From positions 1-17,248 of the forward strand of contig JALLBK010000425.1 in NCBI GenBank assembly GCA_036940085.1: 17,248 nt of DNA. The letters run 5' to 3'. The position numbers and the translations under genes are program-made. Shown here one piece after another: positions 6,899-16,552 of this stretch. The notes beneath the pieces are model-generated. The model saw nothing but the letters and a program-made list of their open reading frames with translations, had not been told where the DNA came from and did not search any database. The stretch comes from Discostella pseudostelligera. Its lineage: Eukaryota > Bacillariophyta > Thalassiosirophyceae > Thalassiosirales > Thalassiosiraceae. Within the stretch, counting starts at the first letter, position 1. Each line of letters begins with the position of its first letter.

Positions 6899-9800
6899 TC
6901 CTTCCAGTCAATCATCATCTGGTGCTGGTTTATCCTCCATCCATGGCACTGCGGCGGCGGATCAAGTGATGGTGTCAGTGGACCATGTTCCAGCCGATGC
7001 AGTGGACTCTGGAATGGTTGAGGATGCTTCTGCTTCTGCTGGGGGGAAGGTGGATTCGGGGATGATTGAGGATGCTTCTGCTTCTGTTAAGGGGAGGAGT
7101 TCCCCCACTGAGTTGGCCTGGAGTACTGCACATGTCCCTCCTGATGAAGATTTCTTTGCCAAGCAGCTCATGCGGGATATGGACGTCTTCAGTGGGGCCA
7201 AGCCGGATCTAGAGTGGCCGATGTTTTGGACTCGGATCTCATCCTTCCTCACTCTCTCCCAATATTCCCCTTTGGATGGTGCTCTTGACGATGGCAGCTT
7301 CTGCACTACGCCTACAAATGCAGCCAATAGCCACCGTCTCCACTTCTTGTTGGTTTGTAAGTTGAAGGGGGCGGCTATGGAACCATTTCATGATAATGCC
7401 ACCTACCTGGGAAAAGGGTTTGAGATGCTTGACCGGTTGCGCCAGACTTATACTCCCACCAAGGAATCTGATATATACGCGAACTTCCAATCCCTCTTCT
7501 CCCTGGATATGGGGCCCAAGGACTCACTGGACCACTTTGTCTCTCAAATTCGGCATTATGCTGCTGCTTTGAAGTTTGGGGGGGTGGAGGTTCATCAATG
7601 TCTTCTCTCCATGATTTATATGAGGGGTCTGGATGATCGATTCGAGTTGTTGAAGCAACAGTTTGCAGTGAATCCAGAGCAATATGCTCGAAAGACACTG
7701 GAGGAGCTTCATCATGCCACCCTTCAATTCAGTGCTTCTGCTCAGCATCTTCTACACTCTGGACCTCGTGCTGCTGGTAGTGCATCTGCGGTTGGTGCAG
7801 GATCTTCGACGCCGACTAAGAAGCGCCAAGCTACCATCAATGTGGAAGATCTTCGGCAGTTGGCCGCTGATGGATCATGTGTCTGTGGTCGGGACTTCCA
7901 TACTGTTGATAAATGTTCCCAGTTCATGGGTGCCGGTTATGTGGTCGAGTTGAATGAAGTTAAGGCCAAGGAGAAATGGGAGCGAGTGGGTTCCAATGGT
8001 GGGAAATCTGGTGGAAAGAAGCCGCGGACCAAGCGTGGCAATGGTGGCGGTGGTACAGCAGATGGATCATCTTCTACTTCGGCGTCGTCGGTCACCTCTC
8101 CAGCTCCTGTTCCTGCTCCTGCCTCCTCTGTTGGCTCTGCTTCCCGTGCTTCTGCGAACCAGTTTGCAGCGTTTGAAAGTGATGATGATATGGAGAGGGT
8201 TGAGCAGGATATGGGATCCTCCTCGTTTGCTGGGGCGGTAGCCGGAACTAAAGCTAAGTCCACATTCTCTCTTTATTTGCCATCCTCTCCTCCACCTTCT
8301 TCGCCCTCCCACGCTGTTTGCATTGGCTCTCCTTCACATGCCTCTACAGCTGCATCAGCATCATCCATCACGGCCTCCGTCTTAATTGCCGACTCAGGTG
8401 CTACAGACCACATGTGGCCAGATTATTCTGCCTTCACTTCCTACCGTCCCTTGTCTACCAAAACGGTTACACTGGCAGACGACACCCACGCCCCCGTCCT
8501 TGGGATCGGATCGATCAAAATCCTCCTTGATGGAAAGGTTGTTGGTGTCAGGGATGTCCTCCATGTCCCGTCGCTCCGCATCCCTTTATACTCCCTTCGA
8601 ACCCATCGTTCAATGCAGGGATGCGGCTTTGTTGGTGACAACGACAAATTCCACGTCTACTTCCCTACCTTTGTCACAACTGTGGATGATTCCATTGACT
8701 CCCATATTGCATACAAACCTTTGGGCCGTAGCTCACCGAGGCCATACGATTTCTGCCAGCCACGACCTCAACCTCTGGCTCGGAGTGCAAGAGTATCACC
8801 AATTGATACTCCTCCTTGTCGTACTTCAGTGCCTACGCCTACGTCACCGATTACCAATTCACCTGATCGGACATCCACCGTTACTACCACCAACTACGAC
8901 AAGAACTTCCCACCTCTCCCGCCTCCTCTCCCACGTCCGGCATCTAAAGTTCACTGGCGACCATCGTTAACTCACGGCCCCACACCCCGCCTGGCCCATC
9001 CATGTACACCACCATCTGTTCTTAGGCCATCGTCACATCCTGACCCTTTAGCAGATGATACACCTGCCAAGCGCCGAATCTCCCAAGGTACATTGAAGTC
9101 CTTCCTGCCGATTGACAGCGATCACCCTCCGGCTGTTCGTCCATGCGATACACCCAATGGGTCTGATACCACTTGCCATCTGACTGCGGATCAAATCTAC
9201 AAACTCTTCGGTAACCGACGCTTTCGCAATTACTCTGACTTCTGTCTCACTGCCAAAGATTCAAAATTCATCAACAGTGGTGATCCCATTTCCACCCTTG
9301 GTGACTTTGCCACCATCCCCAAGCGGAACAAAGGTAAAACACTTCCTCGTCCGACTCGGGCCCTTGACAAGGTTCATATTGACATTGCATATGGAGATGG
9401 TTTAGGTCGTTTGGGCTACCGGTTTGCACTTATCCTGGTTGATCGTGCAACTCGATATGTGTGGGTATATGGTCTGAAAAGCCTTCATGCTGATGCTATT
9501 ATTGCAGCTCTCACCAACTTTTGTACTGATGCTGGTGGTTTAGCAGTTCAATTCCGGACTGACTGTGATGCCAAACTCCTCTCTACTGCAGTGGTTTCAT
9601 GGCTCCAGTCACATGGGTCTGATATTGCTTCTGCTCCTGCTGGTCGTCAGTCCTCAAATGGTCTTGTTGAACGGCAGTGGCGATCGATGGTTGCGATGGC
9701 CCGATCCTATTTGACGGAACAACAGATGCCACGTGCTTTCTGGCTTTCTGCCATTCAGTATGCAGCCCGAATGATGAATTGTATTCCGGGTAAGGTCAAC

Positions 9801-11612
9801 AATGAACTCACTACTCCATTTGAACTCATCCACCACTCACCACCCGATTCTCGCTTGTGGTTTCCACTCTTTTTGGTGGGTTACTTCAATCATACACGAG
9901 ACGGGTCGGTGGTGCGGTCGAGTTTTCAGGCCCAGACAATGGAAGGAATTGCTGTCGGTCGCTCCGACACATCCAATGCAATGGTCTTCTACAATCCAAG
10001 AACACGGCAATACTACGAACCTGACAGCTACAAACTGGATCCAACTTGGCTTCCATCCACCGTATGGCCAACAGACATCAAATACAATGGTGGGATCTTT
10101 GCCGACCTCTACCGTGATGACAATCCCAATGTGCCAGAACAATATCCACCAGGCATGCGAGTGGCTGTACGCCTCCCCAATTCATCATCTCCTATGCCCG
10201 GCACCATCAGCACGATACCACTAAAGACTTCTGCTGGTGCTGTTGACAATGACAACTATATGGTGATGATGGATGATGGCCATACAATGCCTGTCACTTC
10301 ATCTCACCTCAGCCTCCTGGAGGATGCTACTACTGCTCCGGACCCATCTCCAGTAGCCAATACTACCATTCCTAGCTTCCTGAATCATGGCTCTAAAGTC
10401 ACCTTGGCAAAAGGTGGCCATTACCACAAAGGATTCCTTCTTCATCTTCCTCAGGGTGGTTACCGCTTCACTGTCAGGCATCGTTTGTCATCAAAGCGAG
10501 AAGAATGGGGGGTCGATCTACCATCTTTTGCCGCAGAATGGCCCATCCTCTGCAGTGAAAATCGACTTATCCCATCTTGGGTGGTACCTTCATTTGCACT
10601 GCCTCCATCACCTGATCCATCCTACATCACAGGCATACCATCAGCATCTGCCTCTCACACTACCACAACACTTGCTCTTCCCAGTGACATTACTGATATT
10701 GTCCCTCCAACTATGCCCATCGTTATTGATATTAATTGCATCGGATCAGCTTCCCATGTATCGGCAAAGACCCTTACCCAACCATGCCCACCCTCTCTCC
10801 AACGCGCTTTGGACCCTTCCAACCCTGACAGGACAATCTGGCTTGCATCATATGGAGAGGAGAAAGGATCTCTAAAGGAGGTTAATACCTTCACAGTCAT
10901 TACTCTTGAGCAATATCGTCAACTCCAGAAAGAGGGTGCCCCACGTGCAATTCCTTCCATGTGTGTACTCGTTGTGAAGATGGATGAACATGGTCAACCG
11001 GATCGGGCCAAATCATGCATCGTCGTTCTGGGAAACCTGGAAGGTCGCAGTTGGGGAAAGCATGAACGGGCTGCTCCAGTTTTGAAGTATTCATCCCTTC
11101 GCCTCATGGTCTCTGCAGCTGTTCAGCGTTGCAGAAAACTTAAACAGGCTGACTACAAGAATGCCTTCTGCAATCCAACTCTACCTGACGATGAAATTAC
11201 CATTATACATCCACCCCTAGGCGATCCAGATGCCAAGGATGGCGAGTACTGGCTACTGAACAAGACACTCTATGGTCTTCAACGATCACCGAAACACTGG
11301 TATGATATGGCGTCTCAGGCCCTCCTCAACATGGGTCTCAAGCAGTCTCCACATGATCCTTGTCTCTTCTATGGTGTCCCTTCGACTCCTGACCACCCAG
11401 CATCTCCGGATGATGAACCCCTCACAATAGGATTGTATGTCGATGATATGGTGTATTACTCTCCCACTGATGCAGTTGAGAAACGATTTGAACAGATTTT
11501 GGCTGCTCAGTTCAAGGTTACATTCATGGGTGTTGTTAATTGGTTTTTGGGCACTCCCTCTCACAACTGCCCATTTGAACTGACAAAATTTATTTGTATT
11601 TATAAAACTTAA
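6830..11612 (+). pseudogene. gag-pol: Copia Gag-Pol polyprotein: Gag, protease, integrase, RT (3'-truncated)
   Basis: This frame is open without a stop from before 6642, but it is only convincing from about 6830. Gag capsid-like (UBN2-type) sequence spans about 7180-7735. A knuckle-like CxCx4HxxxxC lies at 7878-7916. The protease has DSGATDH (Asp codon at 8391) and extends to about 8630. A Pro/Ser/Thr-rich linker (about 8700-9170) follows. The integrase core has Asp at 9381, Asp at 9561 and Glu at 9669, giving exact D-x35-E spacing. Reverse transcriptase spans about 10880-11556, with the first catalytic Asp in ADYKNAF (11151) and YVDD at 11436-11447. After WFLGT the frame runs into about 19 foreign residues and a TAA at 11610-11612. 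All visible catalytic residues are intact, so the truncation is probably fairly recent. Without RNase H and the 3' LTR it cannot be autonomous. Confidence 0.9.
7002..7097 (+). repeat. 48-bp tandem duplication within Gag
   Basis: Two adjacent 48-bp units (7002-7049 and 7050-7097) encode 16-residue repeats, VDSGMVEDASASAGGK and VDSGMIEDASASVKGR. The frame is preserved. They lie in the acidic linker ahead of the Gag capsid-like domain. Confidence 0.85.
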
Positions 11613-11854
11613 TTTTTGAAGAGTGATTCGAATCAAGATGCGTGTAATTTAATTGTTGTTGACAAAAATTTACTAGTAATCGTAAAAACTAAAAATGTTG
11701 CTCCGATGTTTCTTAATGGAACTAAAATATATTATTGTTGCTCAGTAAAATATTTTTATTCTAGAAACAATTAATTATCCAATATAGCATATTTACTAGT
11801 TATCATTCTCCCATAGTACTCACTACTCACTACGTTGGTGCCCCGGTACCCCTA
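11613..11854. other. AT-rich intergenic DNA beyond the copia truncation
   Basis: This is about 240 bp of AT-rich DNA with no open frame of interest. It includes CACTACTCACTAC-type short repeats at 11818-11832. It separates the truncated retrotransposon from the 3' end of gene A copy 1, and probably holds that gene's 3' UTR and terminator on the minus strand, though no clear signal is seen. Confidence 0.4.
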
Positions 11855-13716
11855 TTACTTTTTGGTCTTCCTCTTCCCCTTATTCCTCGTATCCATATTT
11901 GTTGCACTAATCTGTTTGCCCATCGTCTTTCCCTTTTCAGGACCAGCTGCACTTAGTACAACCTCTTCACGCCGCTCATCATCCCTTGCTCCACTATTAT
12001 CATCTCCATTGTCATTATTAATTCCACGATCTTCACTATTCTGATCAGTAGTAAAGTCATCAATTAGTTTGGTGTCATCTCTCTCTCTGTCACCTTCATC
12101 GCTCCCATTGTTCTTGTCCATGCTGCCGCTCTCCATATGCACATTTGTTGCCGCTGATTTTCTGCCTCCGTCTCCTTTTTTTCCAATTCTACACCCTCCT
12201 AACTTTCTTACTGGCAATTCCTCATCCTCATAATACTCGTAAACATCCACCTCATCTTCACACTCTTCCTCATTCCACTGTCCACGTTTCTTACTATTAC
12301 CATTTCTCCCCTTCTGCCCACCAGCCTTCCTATGTCTGAGTTCATCGTTCTTGCCATCCTCCTTCCATGTGCCCAATACATCATAGAGACTCTTCCTCGA
12401 CCATCCCTCCTCTCCTTTATACTCTTTTGTCTCCGTCAATAGCCACTGCTCCCACCCCATACAGAAATCACCAAATAATTCTTCATCCTTATATACTTCT
12501 ACCCAATTAGTCCTGGCTGTCTCATAATACTCCATACCATCATCCGACCAAACACTCTGTCCAAGCTGTCTCTTCTGTCCCTCCCCGCAAGTGAAAAGTG
12601 GCCGTGCTTTCTTCGTGATCTCCTTGGATCCTCCCGCCTTCTTCATGAGTTCTTGATCCCAGACCGTCTTTCCATTTTTGATCAACGTGATGATGTAGGC
12701 AATATCACTTGGGGTGATGAATTGGAGGAAGCATAATCCAGGATTTTTCTCCAAGTTGTTGCGAATGGTACCATCGGCGTATAACTTCCGCACGTATCTT
12801 GCAATGAAGTCGTACACAATATTGACCCTCTCTTCATCAATGAATTTTTCCACCCCCTCAATTCCTTGCGGTTACAATCATCTGCACATGATGTGAGAGG
12901 AGCAATGAGGCGAACAAATTGTCAGACTGGACATGTGTGAGTACCAAGTGTGGAATAAACGTACCTCCATACCGTCCCCTCACCACACTGTTGATNATCA
13001 TACTCATACCACTTTCCCCGTAGGAACTTGAACCTAGGAAACAAGTACTCCTTACACATGTGTACTACTGCCTGCGCCAAACTCGCCTCCTTGTCTGACC
13101 ATGCATAAACCTCTCGCAACATCTGTTTGGTCTTTGTATCCTGTGACTTCGCTCTGAGCAGTTGGATCTCCTTCGATACTTTTCTCATCTCTTTCTCCTG
13201 GTACACCCCTTTTGCTGCCAACAGAAGCGCTGCCTCATGCAGTTCCTGATGTGTCATCTTATCCCATCCACCATATCATCCCATGAGAGTAACATCTTTA
13301 TGGTACGCCGCTGATTCGACCTCGTCAAAATATTCCCTTGCCTCCCTCAGAAGATGATTGCAGAATCTTCTGTACTTATCTTTCTGTCTCCGTTCTTCAT
13401 CATGGGTTGCCTGCTGAGGTTCCTCCTCCTCCTCTTCCTCCTCCTCCTCTCCCTCCTTGTCATTGTCATTATCCGGCTTTACCTTCCCACCTTTTCGATG
13501 AGGACTACGGTGCAAATTGGGGATGTCACAATTGTCAACACTGTCGTTGTCCTCGTCATCGTCATCCTCGATAGCCTGCTTCTTCTTCTTCAGAGTCATC
13601 TGCAGTTCATTGCCCCACCTCCTCTTCTTAAGTTGAGACTCACCATGTTGCCCTCCCGACTTATTCCTTCCTCCTTTATTAGCCTTGGATCGATGGTCAA
13701 GGATGGACTTTACCAT
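11855..13716 (-). pseudogene. Gene A copy 1: unknown acidic/basic nuclear-type protein, one intron, few lesions
   Basis: This gene of unknown function starts at an ATG at 13714-13716 and ends at a TAA at 11855-11857, about 590 codons. Exon 1 is 13716-12965 and exon 2 is 12881-11855, separated by an 83-nt GT-AG intron (donor GTACGT, acceptor GTGCAG). The N-terminus is Lys/Arg-rich (LKKRRWG, KKKK), followed by Asp and Glu runs. A predicted helical or coiled-coil region follows (HDEERRQKDKY, HEAALLLAAKG, KVSKEIQLL). The centre has KWYEYD, and exon 2 has FITPSDIAYIITLIKNGK and WEQWLLTE. The C-terminal third is charged and low-complexity. From memory, FITPSDIAY-type proteins are multicopy in diatoms; their function is unknown to me. 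Lesions are an in-frame TGA at 13276-13278 (a Trp codon would fit), one missing base in the A5 run at 12845-12849, and the N at 12996. A second, inverted copy begins at 16853. Confidence 0.7.
12882..12964 (-). other. Intron of gene A copy 1 (83 nt)
   Basis: The donor is AG|GTACGT at 12964 and the acceptor is TGTGCAG at 12882-12888, both on the minus strand. The phase works (phase 1) if the N at 12996 is a spurious extra base. If the N is counted, the exon 1 frame reads through the donor into the intron. The length is typical for a small algal intron. Confidence 0.6.
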
Positions 13717-14015
13717 GTTGCAATTGGTTTGATTATTATTTGTGTGCCTATCGTCTGCATTGATTCAACCACAGCAACATTTTATCATTGCTGCGGGCTG
13801 TGGGTAGATGCACGCTGCAGTTTTAAACTGCGCAACAATGTTAAATTTCTGTTCTTACTATTTTAGAGTAGCTTTCTTGTACTTGTACATCGGTATTGGT
13901 AGTATTTTACTTCTGCGAAAAACATCATTCTCAAAAAGACAATTTTTTTCCGTTCAGAAATTTAGTACTAATTCACATGCAACATCATTTGGGAACAAGA
14001 GCCATCATGAATGTG
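13315..14015 (-). repeat. Left arm of the gene A inverted repeat
   Basis: The reverse complement of this stretch aligns with 16553-17248, roughly 80-90 percent identical by eye. It covers the first 134 codons of gene A and about 300 bp of its 5' flank. In the flank, blocks such as CCAATTGCAACATG around the start and TTCAGAAATTTAGTACTAA further up match. Similarity ends sharply at CACATTCA (14008-14015). The true outer end cannot be seen, because the right arm is cut by the window edge. Confidence 0.9.
13717..14015 (-). promoter_or_regulatory. 5' flank of gene A copy 1, conserved with copy 2
   Basis: The 300 bp upstream of the gene A start is retained in both inverted copies at a level comparable to the coding part. 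This makes it the likely promoter and 5' UTR. A CCAAT box overlaps the last bases before the start codon context, CCAATTGCAACATG. No TATA box is evident. Confidence 0.4.
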
Positions 14016-14244
14016 CTGCATTGGACAGTCCAATTTGATGACCATCAGCTGCCACCACCACACATCAGTGTGTCGTCAGTGCCTCCACGTACATAGGGGG
14101 TTTACGGTCAACCACTTACTTGACATTGTTCGGTGATAGTAGTACCTACCATACCACAACATAAAGAACTATTCAGTAGTACCCAGCCACTATCAAGACT
14201 CCAATTGACATCCATCCAAAGAATTGAATAGAATAGTGAACACC
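14016..14244. other. Spacer between the left arm and gene C
   Basis: Non-coding. A perfect 7+1+7 palindrome, ATTGGACAGTCCAAT (14020-14034), begins five bases beyond the end of the repeat arm. The rest would be the 5' flank of gene C. No gene is supported here. Confidence 0.5.
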
Positions 14245-14980
14245 ATGGATGCAGACCAGGCGAATTCATTCATCTGCCCATCATGCAACTGTTGCTGGAG
14301 CACTGTTTGCCAGTTAAAGGTTCATTATCCTTCTTGTCTCAAAAAGAACCAACTCGATAGTGCCAAGAAAGTATCATCGTTGGACGAAGGCGAAGAGAGT
14401 ACATCCGACTTCATCAATACCAACCATTCTATGAAAAGTGACTACAATGAAAACGATTCGCCGGACGATGACAATGACAGTTGTTGTAATTACACAAATT
14501 GCTACAGTGACGAGGATGATGCCGATGCCGACAACGTTTCACATGGATCAGATGATGCATTGTCAGCATCCGATGAAGCCGATGACAAATCGAACAATGG
14601 GGATACACACATTGATGGTTGCAATCACTCACTCTGTTCAATCATCAATGATGATGACGCTGATACGTTGTCTCGACTTACCTGTGACAAGGATGCACAT
14701 CAGCCAAGTGCACTTACAAAACTTCAGGTCAAGTTGAACAACATGGTGTATCGACACAAGTGCAGTCTCCAACTATTTGACGATGTTGTCGACATGGTCA
14801 ATGAATACATTGGATCTCCAGAATTCAGCACACACGGCAGGCTGATGCACTGGAAGAAGTTCATGAAGAATGAAGAAGGTTGAATGCACATATGGAACCG
14901 AGAAGTTGAAGCCAACAAACATGGAGACAGTGCTGCACAACAATGTCAAAGTAATTGTTCCTGTTTTGAAAGAGACATGA
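14245..14980 (+). pseudogene. Gene C: N-terminal part of a DNA-transposase-like protein, frameshifted and truncated
   Basis: The start is the ATG at 14245 in a strong context (CACCATGG). Upstream in-frame codons have no ATG. The protein opens with a C2HC-type zinc finger (CPSCNCCWSTVCQLKVHYPSC, spaced C-x2-C-x12-H-x3-C), then a long acidic Asp/Ser/Asn region. A helical segment follows (LTKLQVKLNNMVYRHKCSLQ, then VVDMVNEY and FSTHGRLMHWKKFM). The first frame stops at 14881-14883. The coding signal continues one frame over (TYGTEKLKPTN, then NNVKVIVPVLKET) to a TGA at 14978-14980, where it abuts gene B from the other strand. This architecture reminds me of the start of CACTA/Plavaka or KDZ-type transposases common in diatoms, where the DDE core comes later. 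That core is absent here. Family assignment is inference, coding status is well supported. Confidence 0.6.
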
Positions 14981-16374
14981 CATCATCTGATTGTCAACAT
15001 CTTGAGGAGATGCTATGAGGAATGAGGGGATTAAACAAAAGAAAGTCGCCTGGTCGAAGGGGAACCGCAACTCCCAGTAAGGGGAAACAAAAGAACACAA
15101 CAGGTTCATCATCCTGGCAACGCAGATAGACATGGCAGCCAAAACCGATACCTTCAAAATATTTAGCTGGGGCGATGGATTCGTCAGCAGGGATGTTCAT
15201 TGTCTTGAAGTCAAGGAGGGCCTTGGCGGCACGAATATGGCTGATGACCTCGTGGTCAGCAATGTATTCAAAGCAGTTCTCTGCCCAGCGCATGACGCGC
15301 ATCAAGCATAGCCAGTCATTCATTGGTAATGCATCCACAGGATTCTAAAGCACCAAATATTTTGTCCTGCCCAACTTGACCCATAATCAATAGCGACTGC
15401 AAGCGTGGGAGACGGATAAAAGGCAATACACCATCAATACAAGGAGACGTAAGCCCCTTTTCAGGATTAAGGGTGTCGTGGATGTTGATAGATGGATGAT
15501 CACGAACGCGGATGCTCCTCCATTTCACCTGTACATGAAAATTAATTGAATAGAAGTAACATGGAATAATACATGGTGTCGCGGATTTGTAAGAGTAAGA
15601 ATGAAGGATGAATAATATTTTATGTGCAAACATTGATATCACTTACATTCTTTGGAGCAATGATGGGGGGATTATCTGTATCCCCCCCATCGAAAACGAT
15701 AATGTCATTCAGTATGTCATCTGCAGTAAGGAGATTAGACGATACATGATCTGGTAAGATATGCTCTTCAAGTAGCAGTTCCTGTTTTCTTTGCTTCTTC
15801 CGATGGCGGCGGCGACGGCGGTGAATTACTTTCCCTTTTTTATTATGCTCAGGAATTTCGAGGTGGGCAACAGCACCAGCTTGGGTACGGACTGAACAGT
15901 TCCTGGTAGAAGCAAAGGAGTGTACCCACATGGGGATTCGAGGATGATAATTGTTGTCGTTGGCAGCGTCTGACGAGGGCAGATAATTGTCAGTGCGAGC
16001 GTGGCAGCTAGCTCCAGAAGACTGGCGGTAGTGAACACTATCGCTTGCATTGACAAATATTGCTCCAGGATCAGATACGATGGACGACAATGAAATAGTG
16101 CTCGGTGTGGTGCTCTTTTTCCTCATTGCCATTATTTGACTGCAGCGGTTGATTTGTTCATCGGAAGTGGGGAGGATGTGACAGGCTTCAAGTAATAAGA
16201 ATAATGATATCTACCATGATGGATACCACGGGGAATCCATATGTGATAATCGTATAAGTGCCGAAGACGGGGGGACGTTCGCACTTTTACTAGTGGACCT
16301 ATTTCTTGGGGGGATGGGGGGGAGGGGCGACGACGGCGGCACCATCCATGTCCGCGACGGCCGCGGCGAGGCAT
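14946..16374 (-). pseudogene. Gene B: intron-containing protein with an oxygenase-like (DSBH) C-terminus, decayed
   Basis: Exonic coding begins at the ATG at 16130-16132, or possibly at 16372-16374 through a basic Arg-rich ORF (MPRRGRRGHGWCRRRR) overlapping it by TAATG. The middle contains SVHYRQSSGASCH, an Arg-rich run (HRRRRRHRKKQRKQ) like a nuclear signal, and an acidic stretch. A 118-nt intron at 15529-15646 (GTAAGT...TACAG) joins in phase 0 to KWRSIRVRDHP. The frame then changes near 15340, between GQVGQDKIFGALE and DALPMNDWLCLMR. The C-terminus (GVAVPLRPGDFLLFNPLIPH, then SSR) resembles the last strands of 2-oxoglutarate/Fe(II) oxygenases, with the distal His and the Arg that binds 2-oxoglutarate. 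The segment after GFGCHVYLRC, where an HxD would be expected, appears deleted. TGA at 14994-14996 ends the frame, with similar-looking sequence for a few codons beyond. Function is inference. Confidence 0.55.
15529..15646 (-). other. Intron of gene B (118 nt)
   Basis: On the minus strand the donor is AAGAAT|GTAAGT (15646) and the acceptor is ATGTACAG|GTGAAATGG (15529). It joins ...IIAPKN to VKWRS... in phase 0. A pyrimidine/A-rich tract precedes the acceptor. Both splice signals are near consensus, so this gene was once transcribed by RNA polymerase II and spliced. Confidence 0.75.
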
Positions 16375-16552
16375 GATATCTTTATGACAAACACAATAAT
16401 ATGCGTATCACATAAGAGCTTGATGCCTGTTTACCACTTACCACTTACTCCACTAAAATTGTGGTGGGAAGAGAGGGGGAACTAAAATTGTTGCTGTTGA
16501 GAAATAATTTCTACACTAAGATAATTAAATATTTCTAAACGAGATATAAGCT
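16375..16552. other. AT-rich spacer between gene B and the right repeat arm
   Basis: No gene. It would hold the promoter of gene B on the minus strand, back to back with the gene A copy 2 promoter. ACCACTTACCACTTACTCC at 16433-16451 is a short tandem motif. The rest is AT-rich. Confidence 0.4.

Larger units (their letters stand above)
5510..11556 (+). mobile_element. Ty1/copia retrotransposon (CoDi-like), 3'-truncated
   Basis: The domain order is Gag, zinc knuckle, aspartic protease, integrase, reverse transcriptase, which defines Ty1/copia (integrase before RT; Ty3/gypsy has the reverse). The style of the polyprotein matches what I remember of diatom CoDi elements: LVDRATRY, GRQSSNGLVER, TLYGLQRSP and GLYVDDM. 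Homology stops directly after the conserved WFLGT at the end of RT (about 11556). RNase H and the 3' LTR are missing, and AT-rich unrelated DNA follows. The left boundary is a guess based on the structured repeats. Target-site duplications cannot be identified because the right end is gone. Confidence 0.85.

Noticed and set aside
11716..11790. Resemblance between the AT-rich DNA after copia and 16479-16545 (both have GAACTAAAAT and TTGTTGCT)
   Set aside because: The match is short and within AT-rich sequence; it does not extend.
13354..13866. Plus-strand hydrophobic ORF with Leu runs, like a membrane protein
   Set aside because: It is antisense to the Glu-rich codons of gene A (GAG/GAA read backwards as CTC/TTC). 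The mirror ORF at 16702-17209 arises the same way in copy 2.
16186..16214. A 29-nt intron linking the Arg-rich ORF to gene B in frame
   Set aside because: Too short for a spliceosomal intron. A 75-nt alternative (16140-16214) leaves a stop, so the upstream exon is unresolved.
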